64,000 nucleotides of DNA from Streptomyces finlayi. Its GTDB lineage: Bacteria; Actinomycetota; Actinomycetes; Streptomycetales; Streptomycetaceae. Below, piece by piece: positions 42,630 through 52,841 of this stretch. A program made the position numbers and the translations under genes. Numbering within the stretch: the stretch's first letter is position 1; each line of letters opens with the position of its first letter. The notes beneath the pieces were generated by a model. The model ran no database searches and was not told the origin of the DNA. It was given only the letters and a program-made list of their open reading frames with translations. The stretch spans positions 2,418,001 to 2,482,000 of the forward strand of contig NZ_CP045702.1 in the NCBI RefSeq assembly GCF_014216315.1. The letters run 5' to 3'.

Positions 42630-42965
42630 TCACTTCCTGCGAACGGTCATGACTATCGCCAGTGCCATGGACGCGAACAGCACAGCCACCACGAGCGAGG
42701 CGAAGAACAGAGCCACAACCCACCCAGCGTTCGTGCCGGTCATCGTCCCGTCTATGGACGCGCACGCCACCTCCGGCGGGAAGCTCTGCCTGCGGAGGTC
42801 GTAGCACGCGTTGGGTAGGTCATCGTTGATCACGTATGCCTTGACCGAGCACAGGGCCAACGTGATGAGGAAGACGCTCAGCGAGGCGAGGGAGACGAGG
42901 GAGACGCCCCACAGCAGGTTCGGGCGATCCGGCAGCGACTCGGTATGCGTCGTGGGTGGCGTCAT
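42630..42965 (-). CDS. two-helix membrane protein
   Basis: This encodes 111 residues from ATG 42965. Helices near residues 19-45 (LLWGVSLVSLASLSVFLITL) and 82-107 (VVALFFASLVVAVLFASMALA) flank a short outside loop with a cysteine pair. Unknown function. Codon bias is weaker than that of its neighbours, so confidence is moderate. Confidence 0.6.
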   Translation of the reverse strand: MTPPTTHTESLPDRPNLLWGVSLVSLASLSVFLITLALCSVKAYVINDDLPNACYDLRRQSFPPEVACASIDGTMTGTNAGWVVALFFASLVVAVLFASMALAIVMTVRRK

Positions 42966-43116
42966 GAGCCGCGAGCGTACGTGGGTCGGGGTTCTTCGCC
43001 GAGTCGTCGGGTCTCCGAGTCATCCGTAACGGTTGGGACTGCTGCACGAATCGGTGAGATTTGATCCGGCTTGCCCGTGGGGCAGCCTGGTCGGCGTCTG
43101 ACGCGCTGTCGCGTCC

Positions 43117-43154
43117 GCAGCGAAGAGCCCCGCCGGTGCGGGGCTTTTCGCTGC
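43117..43154. terminator. terminator hairpin before nudC
   Basis: Stem GCAGCGAAGAGCCCCGC with complement and a 4-nt loop, with one mismatch and T-rich edge. Placed downstream of nudC (leftward), about 95 bp after its stop. Confidence 0.7.
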
Positions 43155-43248
43155 GCCGGTCAGCCGTACAGAGGGGCCCGTGAGCCGTACGACTCGTTCC
43201 GCGGGACTGCGGCGGGGGCCGGTGACGGCGTGCAGCGGGACTGCGGCG

Positions 43249-44196
43249 TCAGACCGTGCTGCGCGGCCTCGGGAGCGGCTTCCCGTACCAGAGCTCGATG
43301 AGCCGGGCCGCGATCGAGATGCCGAACGGCGGCATGACCTCACCCGACTCGAAGGCCGCCGTCAGATCCTCGCGGGAGAACCAGCGGGCCTCCTCGATCT
43401 CCTCGCCGTCCACGTTGATGTCGAACGTCGTCGCGCGCGCCATGAAGCCGAGCATGAGACTGGACGGGAAGGGCCAGGGCTGGCTGGCGAGGTACTCGAC
43501 CTCGCCGACCGTGATGCCCGCCTCCTCGAAGACCTCGCGCGCCACGGACTGCTCGATCGACTCCCCCGGCTCGACGAATCCCGCGAGCGTCGAGAAGCGG
43601 CCTTCCGGCCAGTGGACCTGGCGGCCCAGCAGGGCCCGGTCCTGGTCGTCGGTGACCAGCATGATCACGGCGGGGTCGGTACGCGGGTAGTGCTCGGCAC
43701 CGCACGCCTGGCACCGGCGGATGTGACCGGCGGCCGCGATGACGGTGCGCTCGCCGCAGCGCGAACAGAAGCGGTGCAGCCGCTGCCAGTTCTCCAGAGC
43801 CACGGCGTGGGCCATCAGTCCGGCGTCGCGGGGGCCGAGCAGGAGACCCGCCTCGCGCAGACCCGCCGGGCGGGCCGACTGGTCCATGCGGCCGGGCAGG
43901 GAGTCCTTCTGGAGCGCGAAGTAGCTGACGCCCTTCTCGTCCCTACCGAGGAAGTAGCGGTGGGTCTCGGTGACCGGTGCCTCGAAGGCCGGGGTCATCA
44001 CGATCGCGGTGCCGCCGTCGGCGGTGTCGTCGATCAGCACCTGGCCGCCGGAGACGACGAAGACCCTGGTCGTGGGATGGCTCCAGGCCGCCGCCAGCCA
44101 TGCCTCGTCGAGACGGTGGTGGGCGGCGCGGTCGATGCCGCTCGGTGCGGTGAGACCGATGGGTCGGTCCGTGGTCTCGTTGTCAAAGGTGCTCAC
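43249..44196 (-). CDS. nudC: NAD(H) pyrophosphatase NudC
   Basis: This encodes 315 residues from GTG 44196. The zinc ribbon is CSRCG and CQACG near residues 144 and 162. The Nudix box is GFVEPGESIEQSVAREVFEE near 206-225, followed by the NudC signature SQPWPFPSS. It cleaves NADH and NAD-capped RNA. It is followed leftward by a terminator; the dipeptidase gene lies upstream, 44 bp away. Confidence 0.95.
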   Translation of the reverse strand: MSTFDNETTDRPIGLTAPSGIDRAAHHRLDEAWLAAAWSHPTTRVFVVSGGQVLIDDTADGGTAIVMTPAFEAPVTETHRYFLGRDEKGVSYFALQKDSLPGRMDQSARPAGLREAGLLLGPRDAGLMAHAVALENWQRLHRFCSRCGERTVIAAAGHIRRCQACGAEHYPRTDPAVIMLVTDDQDRALLGRQVHWPEGRFSTLAGFVEPGESIEQSVAREVFEEAGITVGEVEYLASQPWPFPSSLMLGFMARATTFDINVDGEEIEEARWFSREDLTAAFESGEVMPPFGISIAARLIELWYGKPLPRPRSTV

Positions 44197-44240
44197 AGGT
44201 GCTTCCTACTCCCCCGGGGTGGATCGGGTGCCATGAGATC

Positions 44241-45635
44241 TCAGCGCAGGGCCGCGGCCAGCTCGCCCCACAGATGGGCCGCGGTCTCCACGCCCTTGAG
44301 GAGGAGGTCGAGCTCCACCTTCTCGTCGGGGGCGTGCCAGCCGTCGGACGGTACGGAAATGCCCAGGAAGAGGACGGGGGCGCCGAGCACGTCCTGCAGG
44401 TCGGCGGCAGGTCCCGACCCCCCTTCGCGGGTGAAGAGGATCTTCTTTCCGAAGGCCCGGCCCATGGCACGGGTCACCGCTTGCAGAGCGGGGTGGTCCA
44501 GCGGCGTCAGACAGGGCCGGGTGGCGGGCGAGAACGTGATGCGGTGACGGATGCCGGGCGGGATCTGTGCCTCGGCCCACGTCCGTACGCACTGCTCGAT
44601 GTGATCCGGGTGCTGGCCCGCGACCAGCCGGAAGCTGAGCTTCACCAGGGCGGAGGACGGAATGATCGTCTTGCTGCCCGCACCCTGGTAGCCGCCGCCG
44701 ATGCCGTTGACCTCGGCGGTGGGACGGGCCCAGATCCGCTCCAGGGTCGAGTAGCCCGCCTCGCCCGACGCCGCCCCGGACCTGGCGGTACGCAGCCAGG
44801 TGGTTTCGTCGAAGGGCAGCTCGGCGAAGAGCGCCCGCTCGGTGTCGGTGAGTTCGGCCACGCCGTCGTAGAAGCCGGGGACCGTGACGCGTCCGTCCGC
44901 GTCGTGCAGCGCCGCCACGAGGCGGGCGACAGCGGTCGCGGGGTTGGGGACCGCGCCCCCGAACGATCCGGAGTGGATGTCCTGCCCGGGGCCGTACAGC
45001 TGGAGCTCGCACTCGGCGAGGCCGCGCATTCCGGTGCAGACGGTCGGGGTCGTCTCGTCCCACATACCGGTGTCGGAGACGATCACCGCGTCGGCCGCGA
45101 GGCGTGCGGCGTGCTGCTCGGCCAGAGCGCGGAAGTTCGGGGAGCCGGACTCCTCCTCGCCCTCGATGAGGAGTTTGAGGTGGACGGCGGGTGTGGAGCG
45201 GCCGGTGGCGGCGAGGTGGGCCCGGACGCCGAGGGTGTGGAAGAACACCTGGCCCTTGTCGTCGGCCGCACCGCGTCCGTACATCCGGCCGTCGCGGATC
45301 ACCGGGTCGAACGGGTCGGTGTGCCAGCCGTCCTCGAGGGCCGCGGGCTGCACGTCGTGGTGCCCGTAGACGAGGACGGTCGGGGCGTCCGGGTCGTCGC
45401 TCGGCCACTCCGCGAAGACGGCGGGGGCACCGGGCGTCTCCCAGACCTCGGCGACGGGGAAGCCGGTCTCCTTGAGCTTGGCGGACAGCCACTCGGCACT
45501 GGCCCGTACGTCCCCGTCGTGCTCCGGCTGTGCGGAGACGGAGGGGATGCGCAGCCAGGCGGCAAGGTCTTCGAGAAAGGCCGCGCGGTGCGTGTCTATG
45601 TACATACGGACGGCGCTGTCCGGGGTGTCGCTCAT
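44241..45635 (-). CDS. M20-family dipeptidase
   Basis: This encodes 464 residues from ATG 45635. It has the M20 metal-binding elements: VLVYGHHDVQPAAL (His, Asp), GRGAADDKGQV, LIEGEEESGSP (catalytic Glu pair) and a late His segment. It hydrolyses short peptides in the cytoplasm. It lies between adnB and nudC and may be in one operon with nudC. Confidence 0.9.
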   Translation of the reverse strand: MSDTPDSAVRMYIDTHRAAFLEDLAAWLRIPSVSAQPEHDGDVRASAEWLSAKLKETGFPVAEVWETPGAPAVFAEWPSDDPDAPTVLVYGHHDVQPAALEDGWHTDPFDPVIRDGRMYGRGAADDKGQVFFHTLGVRAHLAATGRSTPAVHLKLLIEGEEESGSPNFRALAEQHAARLAADAVIVSDTGMWDETTPTVCTGMRGLAECELQLYGPGQDIHSGSFGGAVPNPATAVARLVAALHDADGRVTVPGFYDGVAELTDTERALFAELPFDETTWLRTARSGAASGEAGYSTLERIWARPTAEVNGIGGGYQGAGSKTIIPSSALVKLSFRLVAGQHPDHIEQCVRTWAEAQIPPGIRHRITFSPATRPCLTPLDHPALQAVTRAMGRAFGKKILFTREGGSGPAADLQDVLGAPVLFLGISVPSDGWHAPDEKVELDLLLKGVETAAHLWGELAAALR

Positions 45636-45645
45636 GGCCTTGAGC

Positions 45646-48600
45646 CTATCGGCCCTGCGGGGGTGGCTCATCCAGGAGGATGCGCTCCAGGTCCGCGCGG
45701 CACGGCAGGTTCGTGGGGCGGACGGTCTCTCCGCTGCGTACGTAGAGGAAGGTGGCCGTGACCGAGTCGAGCGGCAGCTCGTGCAGCTCCGCCCAGGCAA
45801 GACGGTAGACGGCGAGCTGGAGCGGGTCGGCGGTCCTGTTGCGGCTGGTCTTCCAGTCGACGATCTCGTACATGTCGCCTGTGCGGTAGACGGCGTCGAT
45901 CCGGCCCCGGATCACACGGCCCGCGAGGCTTATCTGGAACGGCGTCTCGACGCGGTACGGGGTGCGGCGGGCGTACTCCGTGCGCTCGAACGCCTCCTTG
46001 AGCTCGGCGAGATCCTGCTCGTCGGCGATCTCCGCGTCGCTGCCTTCGCCGCCGGGGAGTTCGTCGGGGCCGAGCATGGGCAGCGGGAGCTCCTCGTAGC
46101 GGGACTCCACCCAGGCGTGGAAGCGCGTGCCCCTGCGGGCGGCGGGCTGGGGCGGACGCGGCATGGGACGGGCCAGTTCCTGGGCGAAGCCGTCCGGGTC
46201 CTCGGCGAGGCGCAGCAGTTGGGTGGCCGAGAGCGAGGCGGGGACGACCACGTCGCGCACGGTGGCGCGGGCACGGCGCAGCTCCCCGGCGAGGGCTTCG
46301 AGGTCACGGTCCCAGGAGGCGAGGGTGCGGGTCTCCTCCGGAGTGGGGGTGCGCACGGGGTCCACGGGCGCGCGGGCCGTCGGGACGTGCGGGGCTCCCG
46401 GTGCGGAGAGGGGCGCCGATGCGAGGGCTGTGGGCGGTTCGGTGGTGAGGGTGTCCCAGTCCGCGGCCTCGTCCGGGAAAGGATCGCCATCCGGGAACGG
46501 GTCGTCGTACAGGGCGTCGTAGGGAGCGTCGTACGGAGTGTCCGCAGGGCCTGACGCGTCGAGCACGTCCGGTACGGGTCCCGCGGCGGCCAGTGCTTCC
46601 AGGTGGGCCAGCACCGTGTCCCGGGCAGCGCGACGGCGGGCCGTCGACGCCTCGTCCAGCGGCAGCGGCCACGCCTGGTCGGCGTCCCTCTCCCGGAGTG
46701 CGGGGTTCTCCTCGTCCTCGGCCGGTTCGTCGGCCCAGACCTCGATCTCGCCGTACCCGGCGGCGCAGTGCTCGTACAGCGCGTCCAGGAAGTCGGACGG
46801 ACCGCGCGTCTTCTTCTGGGAAGGGCCCCACCAGTGGCCTGAGCCGAGCAGCAGCGAGCGCGGCCGGGTGAAGGTGACGTATCCGAGGCGGAGCTCCTCG
46901 GTGCGCTGGTGCTCCGTCATCTCCTCCTTGAACGCCTTGAGCCCCTTGGCGTCCCAGGCGTGCACCACGGGGAGCGTGGCCGTGTCACCGCGCAGCGCGT
47001 GCGGCAGGACATGGGACTGGGAGGTCCACGAGTCCCGCGACCGGCCGCTCGGGAACTGGCCGGTGACCAGCCCGGGCACCGCGACGACGTCCCATTCGAG
47101 GCCCTTGGACTTGTGTGCCGTGAGGACCTTGACGGTGTTCTCACCGCCCGGCAGGGCGTTGTCGAGCCCTTTCTCGTACTGCGCGGCGGTGCGCAGATAT
47201 CCGAGGAACGCCAGGAGGGTGGCCTCGCCGTCGACCGAGGCGAAACCCGCCGCTATGTCCAGGAAATTGCTCAGGGTCTCCCGGCGGCGGGCGGCCAGGG
47301 CCTGCGGCGACGCGGAGAGTTCGACCTCGAGGCCGGTGGTGGACAGGACGCGGTGCAGGACGTCCATGAGGGGGTCGGCCAGGGAGCGGCGCAGTTCGCG
47401 CAGTTCGGCCGCGAGCCGGGCGAAGCGGACGCGGGCCTCGGCGGAGAACGGCAGGCGGTCGTCCTCGGCGCCCCCCGATTCGAGGAAGGTGTCGAGGGCG
47501 TCGGCGAGGGAGATCACCTCGGCGGGGTCGGTGCCTTCGACGGCCTCGGCGAGCCGGCGGTCGGGGTCGGCGTCCCCGTCGTCGTGAGACGCACGGTGCA
47601 CGAGGAGGCGGGCCCGTCGGCCGAGGAGTGCCAGGTCACGGGGGCCGATCCGCCAGCGCGGTCCGGTGAGCAGCCGGACCAGGGAGGCGTTGGCCCCCGG
47701 GTCCTGGAGGACTTCGCAGACGGCGACGAGGTCGGCGACCTCGGGAAGGTGCAGCAGTCCGGAAAGGCCGACGACCTCGACGGGGACGTCTCGGTCGACC
47801 AGCGCGGCCTGGATCTCGGCGAAGTCGCCGGCGGTGCGGCACAGGACGGCGATCTCACCGGGTTCCCTGTCCGTCGCCACGAGGTGGGCGATCGAGTCGG
47901 CGAGCCAGCCGATCTCCTCCGCGTGGGTGCGGAGCAGGGCGCAGCGGACGGTGCCGTCGTGTTCGGCGCCTGGGGCGGGGCGCAGGGCTTCGACGCCCTC
48001 GTGCATGGCGCGCAGCGGGTCGGCGAGACCGTTGGCCAGGTGGAGGAGGCGGCCACCGCTGCGCCGGTTCTCGCTGAGCGAGTAACGGGTGGCGGGGGTG
48101 CCGTCGGCGTGCGGGAAGTGCTCCGGGAAGTCGTCGAGGTTGGCGACGGACGCTCCGCGCCAGCCGTAGATCGCCTGGCAGGGGTCGCCGACGGCGGTGA
48201 CGGCGTGCCCCGCAGCACCCTTCTCGTGCCCGCCGAACAGGGCCGAGAGGAGGAGCCGCTGAGCGACGGATGTGTCCTGGTACTCGTCGAGCAGGACGAC
48301 GCGGAACTCCTCGCGCAGGATGGCACCGACCTCGGGCCGGGTGAGGGCCAGCTCGGCGGAGAGCGCGATCTGGTCACCGAAGTCGAGGAGGTCGCGGCTG
48401 CGCTTGGCCGCCCGGTAGCGCGTGGTCAGGCCGAGCAGCTCCCGGCGGGCCTCGGCGGTCTCGGGGAGCTTGCGCAGCTCGGCGTTGCTGAGCTTTGCCG
48501 TTTCGAGGGTCCGGAGCAGCTCGGTGTCGTACTCCGCGAGCTGCTCGGGGCGTACGAGGTGTTCGGCGAGCTCGGAGTCGAGGGCCAGCAGATCGCTGAC

Positions 48601-49098
48601 CAAGGTGGGGAACGACCTGGTCAGCGCCGGATATGGGCCCGGGGCCTCGCGCAGCACGCGGGCGGCGAGCTGGTAGCGGGTGGCGTCGGCGAGGAGGCGC
48701 GTGGTGGGTTCGAGGCCGATGCGCAGTCCGTGCTCGGTCAGCAGCCGGCCGGCGAAGGCGTGGTACGTCGAGATGCTCGGTTCGCCCGGGGGGTTGTCCG
48801 GGTCGATGACGTCCGGGTCGGTGACTCCGGCGGCCACCAGTGCCTTGCGGACCCGCTCGGCGAGCTCGCCCGCTGCCTTGTTCGTGAAGGTGAGACCGAG
48901 CACCTGCTCGGGGGCGACCTGCCCGGTGCCCACCAGCCAGACGACGCGCGCCGCCATCACCGTGGTCTTCCCTGATCCGGCTCCGGCCACGATCACCTGC
49001 GGAGCCGGCGGCGCTGTGATGCAGGCCGTCTGCTCCGGGGTGAACGGAATCCCGAGCAGCTCCTTGAGCTCCTCGGGATCGCTGATATGTGAGGACAC
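45646..49098 (-). CDS. adnB: AdnB helicase-nuclease subunit
   Basis: This encodes 1150 residues from GTG 49098 (SSHISDPEELKELLGIPFTP). The motor has VAGAGSGKTTVMAARV (Walker A, residue 44 on) and DEYQDTS (Walker B). The C-terminal PD-(D/E)XK nuclease shows RIDAVYRTGDMYEIVDWKTS. With AdnA it forms the actinobacterial end-resecting complex that replaces RecBCD. The upstream adnA stop is 56 bp away. Confidence 0.93.
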   Translation of the reverse strand: MSSHISDPEELKELLGIPFTPEQTACITAPPAPQVIVAGAGSGKTTVMAARVVWLVGTGQVAPEQVLGLTFTNKAAGELAERVRKALVAAGVTDPDVIDPDNPPGEPSISTYHAFAGRLLTEHGLRIGLEPTTRLLADATRYQLAARVLREAPGPYPALTRSFPTLVSDLLALDSELAEHLVRPEQLAEYDTELLRTLETAKLSNAELRKLPETAEARRELLGLTTRYRAAKRSRDLLDFGDQIALSAELALTRPEVGAILREEFRVVLLDEYQDTSVAQRLLLSALFGGHEKGAAGHAVTAVGDPCQAIYGWRGASVANLDDFPEHFPHADGTPATRYSLSENRRSGGRLLHLANGLADPLRAMHEGVEALRPAPGAEHDGTVRCALLRTHAEEIGWLADSIAHLVATDREPGEIAVLCRTAGDFAEIQAALVDRDVPVEVVGLSGLLHLPEVADLVAVCEVLQDPGANASLVRLLTGPRWRIGPRDLALLGRRARLLVHRASHDDGDADPDRRLAEAVEGTDPAEVISLADALDTFLESGGAEDDRLPFSAEARVRFARLAAELRELRRSLADPLMDVLHRVLSTTGLEVELSASPQALAARRRETLSNFLDIAAGFASVDGEATLLAFLGYLRTAAQYEKGLDNALPGGENTVKVLTAHKSKGLEWDVVAVPGLVTGQFPSGRSRDSWTSQSHVLPHALRGDTATLPVVHAWDAKGLKAFKEEMTEHQRTEELRLGYVTFTRPRSLLLGSGHWWGPSQKKTRGPSDFLDALYEHCAAGYGEIEVWADEPAEDEENPALRERDADQAWPLPLDEASTARRRAARDTVLAHLEALAAAGPVPDVLDASGPADTPYDAPYDALYDDPFPDGDPFPDEAADWDTLTTEPPTALASAPLSAPGAPHVPTARAPVDPVRTPTPEETRTLASWDRDLEALAGELRRARATVRDVVVPASLSATQLLRLAEDPDGFAQELARPMPRPPQPAARRGTRFHAWVESRYEELPLPMLGPDELPGGEGSDAEIADEQDLAELKEAFERTEYARRTPYRVETPFQISLAGRVIRGRIDAVYRTGDMYEIVDWKTSRNRTADPLQLAVYRLAWAELHELPLDSVTATFLYVRSGETVRPTNLPCRADLERILLDEPPPQGR

Positions 49099-49154
49099 TC
49101 CAGAGAGGCTAACCGGACCCACTGACACCGTGCGGCGAGCGCGTCGGCCCGCGC

Positions 49155-52100
49155 TCAGTCCACGACCTGGCGGCCCTCCGGCTGCGCACTGCACGAGGCG
49201 CGGAACGTGCAGTGCGTGCAGTGCTGGCCGGTCGAGGGGGTGAAGCGCTCGTCCAGGACCCGTCCGGCGGCCGTCGCCAGCAGATCGGAGACCCACTCGC
49301 CGGCCAGGGGTTCCTGGGCCTGCACGCGGGGAAGGGCTTCGCCGCCCTCCTTCTTGGGGGCGGGCTGGCGCAGCTGTACGAGTTCGGCGCCGCCGGATTC
49401 CGGCCGGCGGCCGTCGAAGACCTCGTCGACGGCGCCTTCCCTGACGGCCAGCTGGTACACGGCGAGCTGGGGGTGGGCGGCCACCTCGTCCCTGGTCGGC
49501 GATGCCTTGCCGGTCTTGAAGTCGACGACGTACGCCCGGCCCTCGGTGTCCTGTTCGACGCGGTCCATCGAACCCCGGATGCGTACCGCGTACTCCCCCG
49601 CTCCGAGCGTCACGTCGAAGTCGTGCTCGCTGGCGACGGGGGTGCGGCCGGTGCGGTCCATGACGTGCCAGCGCAGGAAGCGTTCGAGTGCGGCGCGGGC
49701 GTGGTCCTTCTCCTGCCGGGACTTCCAGGGGGCGTCGAAGGCCAGCCCGTTCCAGACGGAGTCCAGGCGCTCCATCAGGACATCCAGGTCTGCGGGGGTA
49801 CGGCCGGAGGCGACCTCGTCCGCCAGGACGTGGACGACGTTGCCGAAGCCCTGCGCGGCGGTCGCGGGGGCGTCGGCCTTCACCTCGCGGCCCAGGAACC
49901 ACTGGAGCGCGCAGGTGTTGGCCAGTTGGTCGAGCGCGCTGCCCGACAGGGCCACGGGGTGGTCCCGGTCGCGCAGCGGGACGGCGGAGCGGGTCGGTTC
50001 GTCCAGGCCCCACCAGCGGTACGGGTGGGCCGAGGGGACGAGCGGCTGGCCCTCCTCGTCGGTCAGTGCGGCCAGACGGGCGAGCCGGTGGGCGGCGGCC
50101 TCGCGCAGGGTGTCGGAGGCGCCCGGGTCGACGGTGGTGGCCCGGAGTTCGGCGACCAGCGCGGCGACGGCCAGGGGTCGGCGGGGACGCCCGGTGACGT
50201 CCCGGGGATCGACACCCAGCTCGGTGAGGAAGCGGGACGGCTGGTCGCCGTCGTCGGCCGGGGCCTTGACCGCCGTCACGACGAGACGGTCCCGGGCACG
50301 GGTCGCGGCGACGTAGAAGAGGCGGCGCTCCTCGGCGAGGAGCGCACCCGGGGTGAGGGGTTCGGCGAGACCGTCACGGCCGATCCGGTCCGCTTCCAGG
50401 AGCGAACCCCGGCGCCGCAGGTCGGGCCAGAGGCCCTCCTGGACACCGGTGACGACGACGAGGCGCCACTCCAGGCCCTTGGACCGGTGCGCCGTCATCA
50501 GACGTACGGAGTCGGGGCGCACCACACGTTTGGAGAGGGTGTCGGCCGCGATGTCCTGGGCGTCGATCTCCTCCAGGAAGTTGAGCGCGCCGCGACCCCC
50601 GGTGCGCTCCTCGGCGCGGGCGGCGGTGTCGAACAGGGCGCAGACGGCGTCGAGGTCCCGGTCGGCGTTGCGGCCGGCGGCGCCGCCGCGCAGGGCGGAC
50701 CGTTCGAGCCGGCCAGGCCACGGGGTGCCGTCCCAGAGCACCCAGAGGGCTTCCTCGGCGGTGCCGCCGCCTTCGAGGAGTTCCCGCGCCTTGCGCAGGA
50801 GGGCACCCAGGCGCTGGGCGCCACGGGCGTACTTGGGGTCGTGCGCGACCAGGCGTTCGGGCTCGGCCAGCGCCTGGGCCAGCAGTTCACCGGAGGGCGG
50901 CGGTACGCGGTTGCCCGCTGCCCTCTCCTCGTCCCGCAGGGCGCGGCCGAGCCGGCGGAGGTCGGCGGTGTCCATGGAGCCGAGGGGGGAGGTGAGGAGA
51001 GTGAGGGCGGTCTCGGTATCGAGCCAGGGCGGCGCGTCGGACGTGGCCGCGCTGTCCTCGTCGGCCGTGGTGTCCTCGGTGCCTGGGGGCTCCTGGCTGT
51101 CCGTGGGCTCCGCGGCGGCCGTGGGCTCCGCGGTGTCCGGTGCCGCGCGGTTCAGGGCGGCCGTGGCGATCGTGCGGAGCGCGGTCAGGAGCGGCGCGAC
51201 CGCGGGTTCGTGGCGCAGGGCGAGGTCGTCGCCGTCCACCTCGACAGGCACGCCCGCAGAGGTGAGGGCCCGGCGTACGGAAGGGATGGAGCGGCCTCCG
51301 GCCCGTACCAGCACCGCCATCTCGTTCCACGGCACCCCGTCCTCCAGATGCGCCCGGCGCAGCAGGTCCGCGATGTTCGCCAGCTCCGCGGACGCGGTCG
51401 GATAGGTGTACGTCTCCACCTGGCCGCCCTCCCGGGGAGCGGTGAGCTCACGGTGGGCGCGCACCTTGTCCGAAGGCAGCCGGGTGAGCGGCATACGGCG
51501 GGTGAGCAGCCGGGTCGCTGCGAGCAGCCCTGCCCCGGAGCGGCGCGAGGTGGTGAGGACGGCGACGGGCGCGGGCGCTCCGTCGGCGCGCGGAAAAACG
51601 TCCGGGAAGTCGAGGATGCCGTTCACGTCGGCGCCGCGGAAGGTGTAGATCGACTGGTCCGGGTCGCCGAACGCGACCAGCGTCCGGCCGCCGCCGGCCC
51701 CCGGCAGACTCCCCCGGTTCCCGGTGAGCGCGCGCAGCAGCCGCACCTGGGACGGGTCCGTGTCCTGGTACTCGTCGACGAACACCGCGTCGTACCGCTC
51801 GGCGAGCAGGTCCGACACCTCGGGGCGTTCCGCGAGCAGGACCGCCCGGTGCACCAGCTCCGCGTAGTCCAGGACGCCCTGCGCGTCCAGGACGTCCAGA
51901 TACTCGGCGAGGAACCCGGCGGCCGCGCTCCAGTCCGGGCGGCCCGTCCGCCGGGCGAAGGCACCGAGGGCGTCCGGACCGAGGCCCAGCTCGCGGCTGC
52001 GCGCCAGGACCGCCCGGACCTCGTCGGCGAAACCGCGCGTGGTCAGACAGGCCCTCAGTTCGTCGGGCCAGCGGACATGGGCGTGGCCCTGCCGCTCCAG

Positions 52101-52574
52101 GTCGACCTGCCCGGCGAGCAGCTCTCGGACGGTCACGTCCTGTTCCGGCCCCGAGAGCAGCCGCAGCGGGTCGGCGAACAGATCGGCGTCCTGGTGGGCA
52201 CGGACCAGGGCGTAGCAGTAGGAGTGGAAGGTGGTGGCCTGCGGTCCCCGGGCGGCGCCGAGGCGTGCCGCCATCCGGTCGCGGAGTTCCACCGCGGCCT
52301 TGCGGCTGAAGGTGAGGACGAGGATGCGCGCCGGATCGGTCCCCCCGGACACCTTCGCGGCGACGGCTTCGACGAGGGTCGTCGTCTTGCCCGTACCGGG
52401 TCCGGCGAGCACCAGGAGCGGCCCGCCCCGGTGGTCAACCACGGCGCGCTGCCCTGCGTCCAGGAGAGGAGGACCCACCGAGCCCGGCGGGGTACGCACC
52501 AGTCGGTACGCGCCCGGGGTCCGCCGCCCGGTCTGGCGGTGCGGACTGTGCCGGGTGGAAGAGGAGGAGCTCAC
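49155..52574 (-). CDS. adnA: AdnA helicase-nuclease subunit
   Basis: This encodes 1139 residues from GTG 52574. The motor has LVLAGPGTGKTTTLVEAVA (Walker A near 50) and VDEYQDTDPS (Walker B). The nuclease segment is SMDRVEQDTEGRAYVVDFKT. The C-terminal cysteines QHCTHCTFRASC may hold an iron-sulfur cluster. It pairs with AdnB; adnA comes first in the operon, as in mycobacteria. Confidence 0.93.
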   Translation of the reverse strand: MSSSSSTRHSPHRQTGRRTPGAYRLVRTPPGSVGPPLLDAGQRAVVDHRGGPLLVLAGPGTGKTTTLVEAVAAKVSGGTDPARILVLTFSRKAAVELRDRMAARLGAARGPQATTFHSYCYALVRAHQDADLFADPLRLLSGPEQDVTVRELLAGQVDLERQGHAHVRWPDELRACLTTRGFADEVRAVLARSRELGLGPDALGAFARRTGRPDWSAAAGFLAEYLDVLDAQGVLDYAELVHRAVLLAERPEVSDLLAERYDAVFVDEYQDTDPSQVRLLRALTGNRGSLPGAGGGRTLVAFGDPDQSIYTFRGADVNGILDFPDVFPRADGAPAPVAVLTTSRRSGAGLLAATRLLTRRMPLTRLPSDKVRAHRELTAPREGGQVETYTYPTASAELANIADLLRRAHLEDGVPWNEMAVLVRAGGRSIPSVRRALTSAGVPVEVDGDDLALRHEPAVAPLLTALRTIATAALNRAAPDTAEPTAAAEPTDSQEPPGTEDTTADEDSAATSDAPPWLDTETALTLLTSPLGSMDTADLRRLGRALRDEERAAGNRVPPPSGELLAQALAEPERLVAHDPKYARGAQRLGALLRKARELLEGGGTAEEALWVLWDGTPWPGRLERSALRGGAAGRNADRDLDAVCALFDTAARAEERTGGRGALNFLEEIDAQDIAADTLSKRVVRPDSVRLMTAHRSKGLEWRLVVVTGVQEGLWPDLRRRGSLLEADRIGRDGLAEPLTPGALLAEERRLFYVAATRARDRLVVTAVKAPADDGDQPSRFLTELGVDPRDVTGRPRRPLAVAALVAELRATTVDPGASDTLREAAAHRLARLAALTDEEGQPLVPSAHPYRWWGLDEPTRSAVPLRDRDHPVALSGSALDQLANTCALQWFLGREVKADAPATAAQGFGNVVHVLADEVASGRTPADLDVLMERLDSVWNGLAFDAPWKSRQEKDHARAALERFLRWHVMDRTGRTPVASEHDFDVTLGAGEYAVRIRGSMDRVEQDTEGRAYVVDFKTGKASPTRDEVAAHPQLAVYQLAVREGAVDEVFDGRRPESGGAELVQLRQPAPKKEGGEALPRVQAQEPLAGEWVSDLLATAAGRVLDERFTPSTGQHCTHCTFRASCSAQPEGRQVVD

Positions 52575-52605
52575 GTGGGTCGCCGGTCCTGATGGATGTG
52601 CTCGG

Positions 52606-52657
52606 TGTACGGGTGCTTCGTGTACGGGTGCTTCGTGTACGGGTGCTTCGTGTACGG
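52606..52657. repeat. 15-bp tandem repeat upstream of adnA
   Basis: Unit TGTACGGGTGCTTCG is present three times perfectly, then a 7-bp partial. It lies 32-83 bp before the adnA start, in its probable 5' leader or promoter. Confidence 0.85.
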
Positions 52658-52841
52658 ACGATGAGAGCGGAGCGTGTCGCGCTTGAACGACGCTACGCCA
52701 GCTACGGCCCGGGACGCAGCGAGTCCGCTGCGTCCCTCGTCACGTGTCCGGCGGGACGGGACAGCACGGAACGCCGTGGAACCGACGCGCACCCGCTGCG
52801 GACCCGGGGCCGCCCTGGGGGCGGGCGGATGGCGGAAGCTG

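Noticed and set aside
49212..52592. 1126-residue sense-strand frame over adnA
   Set aside because: Shadow of the leftward helicase-nuclease gene; composition is Gly/Val/Glu-rich without motifs.
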